A stretch of DNA of 26,963 nt from a virus: the IMG/VR virus record IMGVR_UViG_3300049043_000186, positions 1 to 26,963 of that record. One strand, written 5' to 3'. Within the stretch, counting starts at the first letter, position 1. Each line of letters starts with the position of its first letter. Shown here one piece after another: positions 18,007 to 23,811 of the stretch. The notes beneath the pieces were generated by a model. The model searched no databases and was not told where the DNA came from. It saw only the letters and a list, made by a program, of their open reading frames with translations. The position numbers and the translations under genes were made by a program.

Positions 18007-18253
18007 TTAAAATGGATTGTTTTCTAAAGTTTGATCCCATTGATAGTCTTTTACCTTACTTTCAATTGGCTCAGAAATATTGTCCAGCAGTGCCACAATT
18101 TCCATTATATTGAACTGAAATACAAGATTGATGATGTCTTGTTCTCCTGTGACCAAATCAATAATGGGTGATTCGTTTACATACTGATGAGTAATCGATG
18201 TCTTGTTCGAAGTGTATGCAGTCTGCACATATTCTTATTTTACGACTATACAT
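18007..18253 (-). CDS. Small zinc-binding-type Cys protein
   Basis: MYSRKIRICADCIHFEQDID from ATG 18253 behind TCTAACTAGGGGACATT. Then YSSVCKR, frame shift near 18165, IIDLVTGEQ, frame shift, SCISVQYNGNCGTAGQYF, frame shift, ESKVKDYQWDQTLENNPF. About 80 residues. 'C.DC.HF....VCKR...DLVTGE....C.....NG.CG..G.YF' matches small phage proteins with a CxxC...C...C...C cluster, thought to bind zinc. Three indels assumed. Confidence 0.62.
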
Positions 18254-18286
18254 AATGTCCCCTAGTTAGAAAGTTAGTGTGTTATC

Positions 18287-18315
18287 AAATTAAATGATTA
18301 TATTTAGTTTGTCAA
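18287..18315 (-). promoter_or_regulatory. Possible sigma70-type promoter
   Basis: On the minus strand TTGACA (18310-18315), 17 bases, then TAATTT (18287-18292), about 35 bases before the ATG at 18253. The -35 is perfect, the -10 poor. The region lies directly after the HNH gene, so a fresh promoter would be useful there. Confidence 0.4.
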
Positions 18316-18322
18316 TCTTTTT

Positions 18323-18815
18323 TTATAAATATGCAAATTCACCATGATATTTTTTTCTAGCTGAAAATATTCGCACAGCACGCCTCAAAGAAATCTGTGC
18401 GGTAGCCAAGTTGATATTCCTTCCTTGTTTACATAAATTTTAGCCACCCATTTTTTATATTTTTTTGACCAATGAACACCTTTCACTCCTGAAGTGTTAT
18501 CACTTCTCATTTGTGAGTTGTAGTTGTTTTCTGATTCGAGTGCATGGTCTTAAATTTTCAATCCTGTTATCACATCTAACGCTATTAATACTGATCTATG
18601 GTCTCTGGAAAATATCCATGCACATATAACCAAGCCAATCTATGAGCCATGTAAGATTTCCTATTGATACATATTTTTACATAACCATGAGCATGGATTA
18701 ATCCAGCTTTTGTCCCACCTTTTACTCGGTTAAATTTATTGTCCTGCTTCCACAAAAATATCCCTGTTTTTTCGTTATAACTTAGTGCATTTTTTAATTC
18801 ATTTTGGGTTATCAT
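18323..18815 (-). CDS. HNH endonuclease with AP2 DNA-binding domain
   Basis: MITQNELKNALSYNEKTGIF from ATG 18815 behind AAAAGGAGATAGCT. Continues LWKQDNKFNRVKGGTKAGLI, HGYVKICINRKSYMAHRLAW, LYVHGYFPETIDQ, then after frame breaks RCDNRIENLR, NTSGVKGVHWSKKYKKWVAK and HGEFAYL. The AHRLAW...IDxIN....DNRxxNLR block is an HNH_3 nuclease with its catalytic His; NTSGVKGV.W.K..KKW.A is the AP2 DNA-binding domain. About 160 residues, at least five indels. A selfish homing-type gene placed directly beside the candidate origin. Confidence 0.8.
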
Positions 18816-18839
18816 AGCTATCTCCTTTTAAATCTATGC

Positions 18840-19040
18840 TAACACACATTGTGGATTAAATGTGGTATAGGTAAGTTGTGGATAACTTTTCATCGCTTAT
18901 AATATTTAAGTATTTTAATCTATGAATATAAACTTAGTTTATATTCATTATTAAATAGGTTTTAATACTACTATCTTATATATTACCTATATAATATTAT
19001 AATAGAGTGATTAAAATTTAAGCAGTCTTAAAAATCACTC
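18840..19040. other. Candidate replication origin / control region
   Basis: Gene-free, very AT-rich stretch between the HNH-AP2 gene and the small gene at 19048. It holds TGTGGATAA at 18877-18885, the exact complement of the DnaA box TTATCCACA, a one-mismatch box TGTGGATTA at 18850-18858, the 27-bp palindrome at 18922-18948, and about 70 bases of nearly pure A/T (18950-19020). Together these resemble a replication origin; function is inferred. Confidence 0.5.
18922..18948. repeat. Perfect 27-bp inverted repeat
   Basis: ATGAATATAAAC (18922-18933), three-base centre TTA, then GTTTATATTCAT (18937-18948): twelve paired bases with no mismatch. Not followed by a T-run, so not a terminator. Suits a dimeric repressor or an initiator protein site. 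Confidence 0.9.
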
Positions 19041-19047
19041 TCACAAA

Positions 19048-19234
19048 TCATCTACAAAACACTTTTACCCATAAAGACAAGCAAAGGTATATCTGGAAAC
19101 TAATCGTGCGTTTTTGGTGCCTTGCCGTTTGAAATTGGGCTATATAATTATCTCTATGTTGATGACTTTTGTGTAAATCATCAAATAAGGATAATTGCAC
19201 AAAAAATAAGCAATTCTCGGTCTAAATGTTGCAT
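19048..19234 (-). CDS. Possible small phage protein
   Basis: ATG 19234 (MQHLDRELLIF) behind TTAGGGGACAACT. After one indel near 19200, QLSLFDDLHKSHQHRDNYIA, QFQTARHQKRTISFQIYLCL and SLWVKVFCR, ending TGA 19048-19050. About 60 residues, basic. The Shine-Dalgarno is good and overlaps the stop of the gene upstream, but the protein is unlike anything I recognise and its last part may be read through by error. Confidence 0.4.
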
Positions 19235-19243
19235 AGTTGTCCC

Positions 19244-19628
19244 CTAATAAAAAATAAGATCATTTGGATAAGCTTTTAACTGACTAATTTTTTTATAGCC
19301 CCACGGATTTTTTATGTCCGCACTATGAAAATGTGTAGCCCCTCTGCGAATAATCTGACTTAATATTAAAGTTGATTATTTTTTGAGCAATGACCATGTT
19401 GTGTAAAATCGTTTTACTATCTGGATATGAATATTCCCCTCTGTTTAAACGGGTGATATATTCACTTGACCACTTTTTGTTAATGACTTCACATAATCGA
19501 TTGGGTTTAAAATCTGCCCTACGATAATAAACCATGCCCACAGCTATTTTGGTTTCCATTGGGGTTAAATCTCCCCCAGCTTCACCACTTATGACTAAAC
19601 CTAAACAATAAGCCCCTAATAAAGACAT
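19244..19628 (-). CDS. SleB/CwlJ-like cell-wall hydrolase
   Basis: MSLLGAYCLGLVISGEAGGD from ATG 19628 behind TAAGGAGGTCTT. Continues LTPMETKIAVGMVYYRRADF, NRLCEVINKKWSSEYITRLN, TILHNMVIAQKIIN, frame break near 19365, RRGATHFHSADIKNPWGYKK and LKAYPNDLIFY. The opening 'GEAGG....E..AV..V.YYR', a mid-domain 'VI....W', and the closing 'GATHFH......WG' are those of the Hydrolase_2 (SleB) family of lytic transglycosylase-like enzymes; the Glu of SGEAGG is the likely catalytic acid. About 128 residues. Its place in the early operon, far from the holin and M15 endolysin, is unusual. Confidence 0.75.
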
Positions 19629-19647
19629 AAGACCTCCTTACAAGTAA

Positions 19648-19852
19648 TTAATCAGGATATTCGTAAATCAATGGCTCCAAATCATTATACTCTACCCCTA
19701 CAATCGTAATATTAGGGCTTATTATGCTCACCCTGCTTTAAATCTAGGGTAAAATTAGCATTTCTCGCGTAATATTCCGCCTCTGTCTCATCTTTAGCCT
19801 CTACATCAATCCATACTTGGTAATGTAATGCCACACTATATAATTTCGTCAT
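19648..19852 (-). CDS. Small phage protein, DpnD/PcfM-like sheet
   Basis: ATG 19852 directly abuts a GTTTAAAC copy, after AAGGAGGCT. MTKLYSVALHYQVWIDVEAK, DETEAEYYARNANFTLDLKQ, one frame break near 19715, ISPNITIVGVEYNDLEPLIY, EYPD. About 68 residues. The pattern 'strand, V.A.DE.EA...A, strand' is a small alpha/beta fold seen in many tiny phage proteins and resembles the gene product at 20986-21162. Function unknown. Confidence 0.6.
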
Positions 19853-19854
19853 GT

Positions 19855-20089
19855 TTAAACAGCCTCCTTGTAATCACCTTGAGAAAAACATCGATCACAC
19901 AATGCTTGATACTTCTCATTAAAGTCATAATCACAATCCCAATTAAGTTCGTTCCATGTATGTTGAATAAGCCCGCACTTATCACAGCAATTCAAATCTA
20001 ATAGGCTCATGCGATTCATGACAATATTGTCCTTGTTTTTAAATCTGTTTATGTTTTTACCATGCAAGTTATGTATAGGTATATTTCAT
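19855..20089 (-). CDS. Small zinc-ribbon-like protein
   Basis: ATG 20089 behind AAGGAGGCTTAAAA gives MKYTYT, one extra T, LHGKNINRFKNKDN, then MNRMSLLDLNCCDKCGLIQH, TWNELNWDCDYDFNEKYQAL and CDRCFSQGDYKEAV. CDKC and CDRC about 33 residues apart form a plausible zinc ribbon. About 77 residues. The last codons and stop (GTT TAA) lie inside AAGGAGGCTGTTTAAACATG, which is at once the next gene's Shine-Dalgarno, spacer and start. Confidence 0.65.
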
Positions 20090-20091
20090 TT

Positions 20092-20347
20092 TTAAGCCTC
20101 CTTATAAAATGCGTTCTCTGTCATAGCTTCAAAAATCATGGGTTCACCTACTTTAAAACTTTCTGTGTCATCATATTCTGACATTGTGTCGTCAATATTA
20201 TGAAATACACACCAACTATCAGACTCACTCCAATATTGGATACGCTTCTGATGATCTGCAACCCCCGTTCAATCTCATAAAAAATTCATTATATGGACTA
20301 TCATCACAATGGTTCTTTAACTCACTAATACTTGTAATTGCTATCAT
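20092..20347 (-). CDS. Small acidic phage protein (frameshifted)
   Basis: ATG 20347 directly after GTTTAAAC and a GGGGGG Shine-Dalgarno. MIAITSISELKNHCDDSPYN, EFFMRLNGG, one extra base near 20263, QKRIQYWSESDSWCVFHNID, DTMSEYDDTESFKVGEPMIF and EAMTENAFYKEA. About 84 residues, acidic. Ends KEA with AAGGAGG overlapping the last codons, as its neighbours do. No family recognised. Confidence 0.55.
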
Positions 20348-20361
20348 GTTTAAACACCCCC

Positions 20362-20691
20362 CTAGTTAAAATAATATTTAGCGTTTTTGTCTATGCTCTC
20401 TTGGATAACCTGATACTTTTCTATCATGTCCTCCTCTGCATACCAGCAAAGAGATAGTTTTGCTAAATCGTCATTGAATGATAGCTGTTCTCTTATGTAA
20501 TCGATCAAGGCGCTTTCACTTGTTAGCGCCTGATCTGTAATGCCACAATCGAACCACTCCTGTTCGTGCCCGTTATAAGTCGCTATAACGTCAAGCCTCA
20601 CGTTGTCGATAAAATGAGTTTCATTTAATAACTTTCTATTGAACTCACAATCTGCTAATCCATGCTTTTCCATTTCCTGTAATAAGCTCAT
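20362..20691 (-). CDS. Hypothetical phage protein, 109 aa
   Basis: Unbroken from ATG 20691, placed directly behind AAAGGAGGTTGTTTAAAC. MSLLQEMEKHGLADCEFNRK, LLNETHFIDNVRLDVIATYN, GHEQEWFDCGITDQALTSES, ALIDYIREQLSFNDDLAKLS, LCWYAEEDMIEKYQVIQESI. Acidic, mixed alpha/beta, no metal motif. Stop TAG is inside TTAACTAGGGGGG, the leader of the next gene. Function unknown. Confidence 0.62.
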   Translation of the reverse strand: MSLLQEMEKHGLADCEFNRKLLNETHFIDNVRLDVIATYNGHEQEWFDCGITDQALTSESALIDYIREQLSFNDDLAKLSLCWYAEEDMIEKYQVIQESIDKNAKYYFN

Positions 20692-20693
20692 GT

Positions 20694-20983
20694 TTAAACA
20701 ACCTCCTTTGATTTGTTTAAATAATTTAAATATCTTTGATACCTTACTGAAACTTGATAAAGTTTATGTCCTAAGAGTTTCCCATTTTAAAACAGGCTCC
20801 CATAGTCCAAGCGTTATTGTCGTAAGCTTGATCTGCTATTAAGTAATGATCTCTTAATTTTTTTACATCAAAATTTAATAATTTTTGTTTATGTAAATTT
20901 CTATCGTGATCAAACCAATTTTTACGATATTTGAAATAATAAGTTTTGCCAAAATGTTCATAGGATAATTTTTTATATTCCAT
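20694..20983 (-). CDS. Hypothetical basic phage protein (frameshifted)
   Basis: ATG 20983 directly after GAGGAGGTTGTTTAAAC. MEYKKLSYEHFGKTYYFKYR, KNWFDHDRNLHKQKLLNFDV, KKLRDHYLIADQAYDNNAWT, MGACFKMG. As read it stops at 20771, but one base near 20785 restores LLGHKLYQVSVRYQRYLNYL and NKSKEVV, ending exactly in the next GTTTAAAC junction (TAA 20694-20696). The end KEVV matches its neighbours' KEAV and EEVV, which supports the repaired length of about 95 residues. Function unknown. Confidence 0.58.
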
Positions 20984-20985
20984 GT

Positions 20986-21162
20986 TTAAACAACCTCCTC
21001 TACAAAATCAATTTGAAAATGATCGGTGTCATCACTTTCCAGTCCAGCTTGCACCATTTCCATGAATAATGATTTGGCTTGAGCCTCGTCTTTAGCTTGA
21101 ACCCATTGTGAATAGATATGCGTTTCACTTGCTAACACGCGAAAAGTTTTAGTTTTTACCAT
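20986..21162 (-). CDS. Small phage protein, DpnD/PcfM-like sheet
   Basis: ATG 21162 behind GGAGGGAAATTAATC: MVKTKTFRVLASETHIYSQW, VQAKDEAQAKSLFMEMVQAG and LESDDTDHFQIDFVEEVV; 58 residues. As read it is fused in frame to the gene upstream, but the strong Shine-Dalgarno and the 'strand, V.AKDE..A' fold shared with the gene at 19648 argue for a separate protein. Stop TAA lies within GTTTAAAC at 20984-20991. Confidence 0.6.
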   Translation of the reverse strand: MVKTKTFRVLASETHIYSQWVQAKDEAQAKSLFMEMVQAGLESDDTDHFQIDFVEEVV

Positions 21163-21164
21163 GA

Positions 21165-21285
21165 TTAATTTCCCTCCAATTCCGTCTAATTTTTCCATGA
21201 ACTCGCGTAAGATTTCCTCTTTATCGTAAATCTTATTGCCGTCTTCGTCTTGATACCAATATAAGTCTTGAACAATCTGCTCCAT
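21165..21285 (-). CDS. Very small acidic phage protein
   Basis: MEQIVQDLYWYQDEDGNKIY from ATG 21285 behind TAGGGGGGCTTAATC. Continues DKEEILREFMEKLD; removing one G near 21180 gives ELEGN and a stop TAA (21165-21167) just before the next ATG. About 39 residues. As read it runs on into the next gene. Function unknown. Confidence 0.5.
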
Positions 21286-21287
21286 GA

Positions 21288-21480
21288 TTAAGCCCCCCTA
21301 GCCTGTTTAAACAGCGTTGAAATAATGTCCTCAAACTTATACTCAATCCCGCGTCTGTTGAGCTCGTTCTTCGATCTGGGATAAGTAAATCTCATCACGC
21401 ACCCCGCGCGCCATAAGCGTTGAATAGGTGTCATAAGCGTCAAGTAATTGATCGTTTGTATAGCTGGTAAAGTTAAGCAT
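21288..21480 (-). CDS. Small helical phage protein
   Basis: ATG 21480 behind AGAGGGGGTTCAAA: MLNFTSYTNDQLLDAYDTYS, TLMARGVRDEIYLSQIEERA, QQTRD, one indel near 21340, IEYKFEDIISTLFKQARGA to TAA 21288-21290. About 64 residues, helical. LFKQ is encoded by a GTTTAAACA copy (21305-21312). Function unknown. Confidence 0.58.
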
Positions 21481-21559
21481 TTTGAACCCCCTCTGTTTTG
21501 CATGAGAGTAGAAAGCGTAAAGATTGGATACGCGCCTTGTTTAGCTGTATTTTTTCCAT
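21473..21559 (-). CDS. 28-residue peptide gene
   Basis: ATG 21559 behind TCTAACTAAAAAAGGGGTTTATC: MEKIQLNKARIQSLRFLLSC and KTEGVQNA, stop TAA 21473-21475, overlapping the next ATG by a few bases. Basic amphipathic helix. The strong leader and the overlap are the evidence; it may instead be a leader peptide for the gene at 21480. Confidence 0.45.
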   Translation of the reverse strand: MEKIQLNKARIQSLRFLLSCKTEGVQNA

Positions 21560-21604
21560 GATAAACCCCTTTTTTAGTTAGAATATGGCTTAATTTAAGC
21601 CCAT

Positions 21605-21627
21605 AAGCGCGCTGTTTAAACGCGCTT
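21605..21627. other. Hairpin with GTTTAAAC loop (no T-run)
   Basis: AAGCGCG (21605-21611), loop CTGTTTAAA, CGCGCTT (21621-21627). Same loop and stem length as the terminator at 22556 but different arms. No T-run on either strand, so it is a weak terminator or an RNA structure at the end of the preceding gene. Confidence 0.7.
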
Positions 21628-21638
21628 AAAGATTAAAC

Positions 21639-22080
21639 TTATGCAACCTCTACGAACTCTTTCGCTCTTGCTTTTTGGTTTCCTCGCAATATTTAAAGAA
21701 GTCAACCCATGAACCCTCAAATATTTGGCGCTTTTCTTTGCCATAAGCGTTCTGCATAAGCTTTGATAGTGTCTTTGTAAATGTGATACTCATACTCCTG
21801 CCCGCAATCCATGTTTAATTTTGGCTGATAGATATAAACATTTCCCGCTTGCCCATGCTTTAAATGCCCGATTAATTGAGCACTTAAACAACCCATGCCA
21901 TTGGCTATTTTTAATTCTGGATTATCTGCGCCTAAACCATTGACTATTTTAAATTTGGATAGATAGCTGGCTATCTCTAAACCATGCCCAGATATATAGC
22001 CGTCATATTGACGATAAATGCAAGTTAAAACATCATTGTTATGATGATCGAAAACATAAGTTAATGATTCTAGTTCCCAT
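21639..22080 (-). CDS. Conserved phage MGTR-family protein
   Basis: ATG 22080 behind AACTAGGGAGGTTTTATC. MGTRIIN, one indel near 22060, VFDHHNNDVLTCIYRQYDGY, ISGHGLEIASYLSKFKIVNG, NGMGCLSAQLIGHLKHGQAG, MDCGQEYEYHIYKDTIK, indel near 21745, YGKEKRQIFEGSWVDFFKYC and FVEVA. 'MGTR...V.D.....LC.IYRQ.DGY.SGHG.E.A.FL' is a widespread phage/bacterial family of unknown function with a conserved YEYHI strand. About 147 residues after repair. Followed by the hairpin at 21605. Confidence 0.72.
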
Positions 22081-22096
22081 GATAAAACCTCCCTAG

Positions 22097-22180
22097 TTAG
22101 AATGATAAAATTAGAATTAAAAAGCAATAAAAAGAAAATAAAGACAAAATAAAATAAAAGATTAATTTGTATATATTCAT
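22097..22180 (-). CDS. 27-residue single-TM micropeptide
   Basis: MNIYKLIFYFILSLFSFYCF then LILILSF, stop TAA 22097-22099. The frame is unbroken, starts two bases after the previous stop and ends in the leader of the next gene (TTCTAACTAGGGAGG). Almost entirely hydrophobic. Too short for family assignment; could be a membrane-acting regulator or lysis/exclusion peptide, by inference only. Confidence 0.5.
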   Translation of the reverse strand: MNIYKLIFYFILSLFSFYCFLILILSF

Positions 22181-22182
22181 GA

Positions 22183-22440
22183 TTAAATTCTCTCATTAAA
22201 TAATTTATGGTTATTTTCTCTAATAATAGCTTGCCAGTCTTTTTGCTTTATAACTCTAAAATTTTTGTTATAAATGCTAGGCGCTGATTTTTTTAATTGT
22301 GAATAATTGCTGATCTCAATAAATTCATTAAGAATTTTGTTTGCTTCATTAAGTGTTTGAGCGCCTGATAAAGTGTAATAATTCTTAATTGATAGCGCGT
22401 CATTACTACTTGAAACTTGGATAAGATATTTTGATTTCAT
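22183..22440 (-). CDS. Hypothetical phage protein, 85 aa
   Basis: Unbroken from ATG 22440 behind TTCTAACTAAAAAGGGCTTAATT: MKSKYLIQVSSSNDALSIKN, YYTLSGAQTLNEANKILNEF, IEISNYSQLKKSAPSIYNKN and FRVIKQKDWQAIIRENNHKL. Begins with a beta strand then 'EANKIL' helix, like the small alpha/beta proteins further along. First gene after the promoter at 22501. Function unknown. Confidence 0.65.
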   Translation of the reverse strand: MKSKYLIQVSSSNDALSIKNYYTLSGAQTLNEANKILNEFIEISNYSQLKKSAPSIYNKNFRVIKQKDWQAIIRENNHKLFNERI

Positions 22441-22500
22441 AATTAAGCCCTTTTTAGTTAGAAATATTATAATATTAAAATATTAATAATGATTAATTAG

Positions 22501-22526
22501 ATTATATTAATTTTAATAATTGTCAA
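22501..22526 (-). promoter_or_regulatory. Probable promoter for the small-gene run
   Basis: Minus strand TTGACA (22521-22526) and TATAAT (22501-22506), both perfect, with a 14-base spacer rich in A/T homopolymers that may have lost bases in the read. Lies between the terminator at 22556 and the gene at 22440. Confidence 0.55.
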
Positions 22527-22544
22527 TAGTTATTATTAATTATT

Positions 22545-22578
22545 TATAAAAGAAAAAGGGCGCTGTTTAAACGCCCTT
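22545..22578 (-). terminator. Rho-independent terminator after SprT gene
   Basis: On the minus strand AAGGGCG, loop TTTAAACAG, CGCCCTT, then TTTCTTTTATA: a seven-pair GC-rich stem (22556-22562 with 22572-22578) and a T-run. It starts eight bases after the SprT stop. The loop contains the GTTTAAACA motif. Confidence 0.8.
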
Positions 22579-22585
22579 ATATTTG

Positions 22586-23178
22586 TTATTGCATTTGAAT
22601 ATTGCACGCTGGGCATATTGGCGCGCCTATTTCATATAACCATTTGCGCGTTATTCTGATGTTATAACCGCATTCACACTCACACTTAATAAGGCGGGTT
22701 GTTTGCTTTTTACCGCTGAATTAGCGATTGAATTTAAAGCAGCATGAGGATATTCACCGATAACTTGCTATCCAGCTATCGAGCTTTTATTTTAAATCAT
22801 CGCTTGCTATTGTCGCTGTCATTTTACCAGTCAATCCTAACGCTTAAGAGCGCAACGTTCTAAACACCTTATTATGCCCATTTTCATTGCCAACGATAGC
22901 GTGCACTATGTTCATGGATTAGAATATCCGCCACCCTTGCGCTATCCTTCTATCGTTGGTGATGATCATAATTTCATGTATATGCACCCTTGCTGGCACT
23001 GCATGAGAAATGCATACCCAATAGCTCTTGCATTTTTTGATCCGCGCCCTGAAGTTAGAGAGCATGAGAATTTCAATGACGATCTTAATTCTTTTGATAT
23101 TGTCATAACCAGCATTATTGAAAATGATCAAGTAAGAATTGATCGGTGAATTTATTCGAGCCAAGTTTCTCTATTCAT
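22586..23178 (-). CDS. SprT-like zinc metalloprotease-type protein
   Basis: ATG 23178 behind AAAAAGGGTATTAATT. After several indels: MNRETWLE, FTDQFLLDHF, SCSLTSGRGSKNARAIGYAF, SSPTIED, SARVADILIHE-x-VHAIVGN, ENGHNKVFRTL, LGLTGKMTATIASDDLK, YPHAALNSIANSAVKSKQ, TTRLIKCECECGYNIRITRK and a C-terminal PICPACNIQMQ. HExVH plus a downstream His (ENGH) is the zinc protease site; two CxC/CxxC pairs form the C-terminal zinc ribbon. The 'GL.GKMTAT...L...L' and 'YPH..L' phrases are typical of phage SprT-like proteins. About 195 residues, at least eight indels. A plus-strand frame over 22874-23149 is a shadow. Confidence 0.78.
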
Positions 23179-23574
23179 AATTAATACCCTTTTTAATAGT
23201 TAGAATTTAATCATATTTAATATGATTAATAAGAGTATATGATTATGTTTAAACAATGTCAATATAATATTTAAATATTTTAATATTTATATACTATTAT
23301 ATATATATATATATATAAATAGTAATTAATAATAGTATTTAATATTAATAATATTATAAGGGTTTCGTAATAATGGGAGGTTATGTAAAATGCATAACCT
23401 CCTCCCCCCTGTGATAATTAAAATTTATCATGGGTAATACAATGTTTAATGTTATTTATATATTTATATTATTAAAATCATTATGGTAATTATGGGTATT
23501 TAATAGATTTGAATACTAGAATATTTATATAGACTGGCAACTGAAAGGGTCATGCACCCCCTTGTGTGCGAGAC
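23179..23574. other. AT-rich gene-free region upstream of SprT
   Basis: Contains the SprT promoter (23234-23262), a TA-dinucleotide run near 23298-23317, long A/T-only stretches, and an inverted repeat GGAGGTTATG (23376-23385) / CATAACCTCC (23393-23402) with a seven-base loop, followed by a C-run on the plus strand. I see no gene in it; the phage insert is cut off here by the adapter. Confidence 0.6.
23234..23262 (-). promoter_or_regulatory. Sigma70-type promoter with GTTTAAAC in its spacer
   Basis: Minus strand TTGACA (23257-23262), exactly 17 bases, TATACT (23234-23239). GTTTAAAC occupies 23247-23254 in the spacer. Start of transcription expected near 23227, about 50 bases before the SprT ATG. 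A repressor bound to the palindrome would block RNA polymerase. Confidence 0.72.
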
Positions 23575-23621
23575 AGCAATACGTAATGTTTTTGAATGTA
23601 CTCCGTTCAGTTAGTATTGCT
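23575..23621. other. Internal nanopore adapter pair (chimeric junction)
   Basis: AGCAATACGTAA (23575-23586) is the reverse complement end of the ligation adapter; TGTACTCCGTTCAGTTAG (from 23597) through TATTGCT (23621) is the forward adapter with a few errors. Tail-to-head adapters mark where two separate molecules were read as one. Confidence 0.95.
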
Positions 23622-23811
23622 GACCGATCAGTTCGCCGAACATCTGGCTGATGCAGGGCGGCGATGAAGTCGCCTTCAGAGACCGAGGGTGGTCGCCGGG
23701 TGGCGTAATAGCCATCCGTGGGGTCGCGCAGGCACAGGTGCATGTAGTCGGCCACGCTGATCGGGCCGCTGCGTGCGGATCAGGTCCGCAATCCGCGCAC
23801 GCGAGGCTCAC
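23622..23811 (-). CDS. MidA/NDUFAF7-type SAM methyltransferase (3' truncated)
   Basis: GTG start at 23811 within a GTGA overlap with the lgt stop. Joined frames give MSLA, ADYMHLCLRDPTDGYY, PSVSEGDF and DISQMFGELIGQ. 'ADYM..CL.DP..GYY......G.GDF.TAPDISQMFGELIG' is the N-terminus of the SAM-dependent methyltransferase family of MidA/NDUFAF7, which acts in complex I assembly in mitochondria. The gene sits after lgt in many alphaproteobacteria. It is cut by the adapter after about 60 residues. Confidence 0.75.

Noticed and set aside
18001-18253. Minus-strand 73-residue frame MQTAYTSNKTS as a gene of its own
   Set aside because: It is an out-of-frame reading of the Cys-containing protein starting at 18253, which has the better leader and the CxxC pattern.
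19853-22572. CRISPR array or phage-borne mini-array
   Set aside because: The repeated GTTTAAAC units are short, irregularly spaced, and tied to gene starts, stops and hairpins, with coding sequence between them.
22874-23149. Clean 91-residue plus-strand frame starting MPIFIANDSV
   Set aside because: The opposite strand, after repair of single-base breaks, gives a coherent SprT-like protein with HExVH, a following His and a C-terminal zinc ribbon, with its own leader and terminator.
23530-23574. tRNA or other small RNA gene at the phage insert end
   Set aside because: GGGTCATGCACCC can pair, but no cloverleaf or T-loop could be built, and the segment is cut by the adapter.
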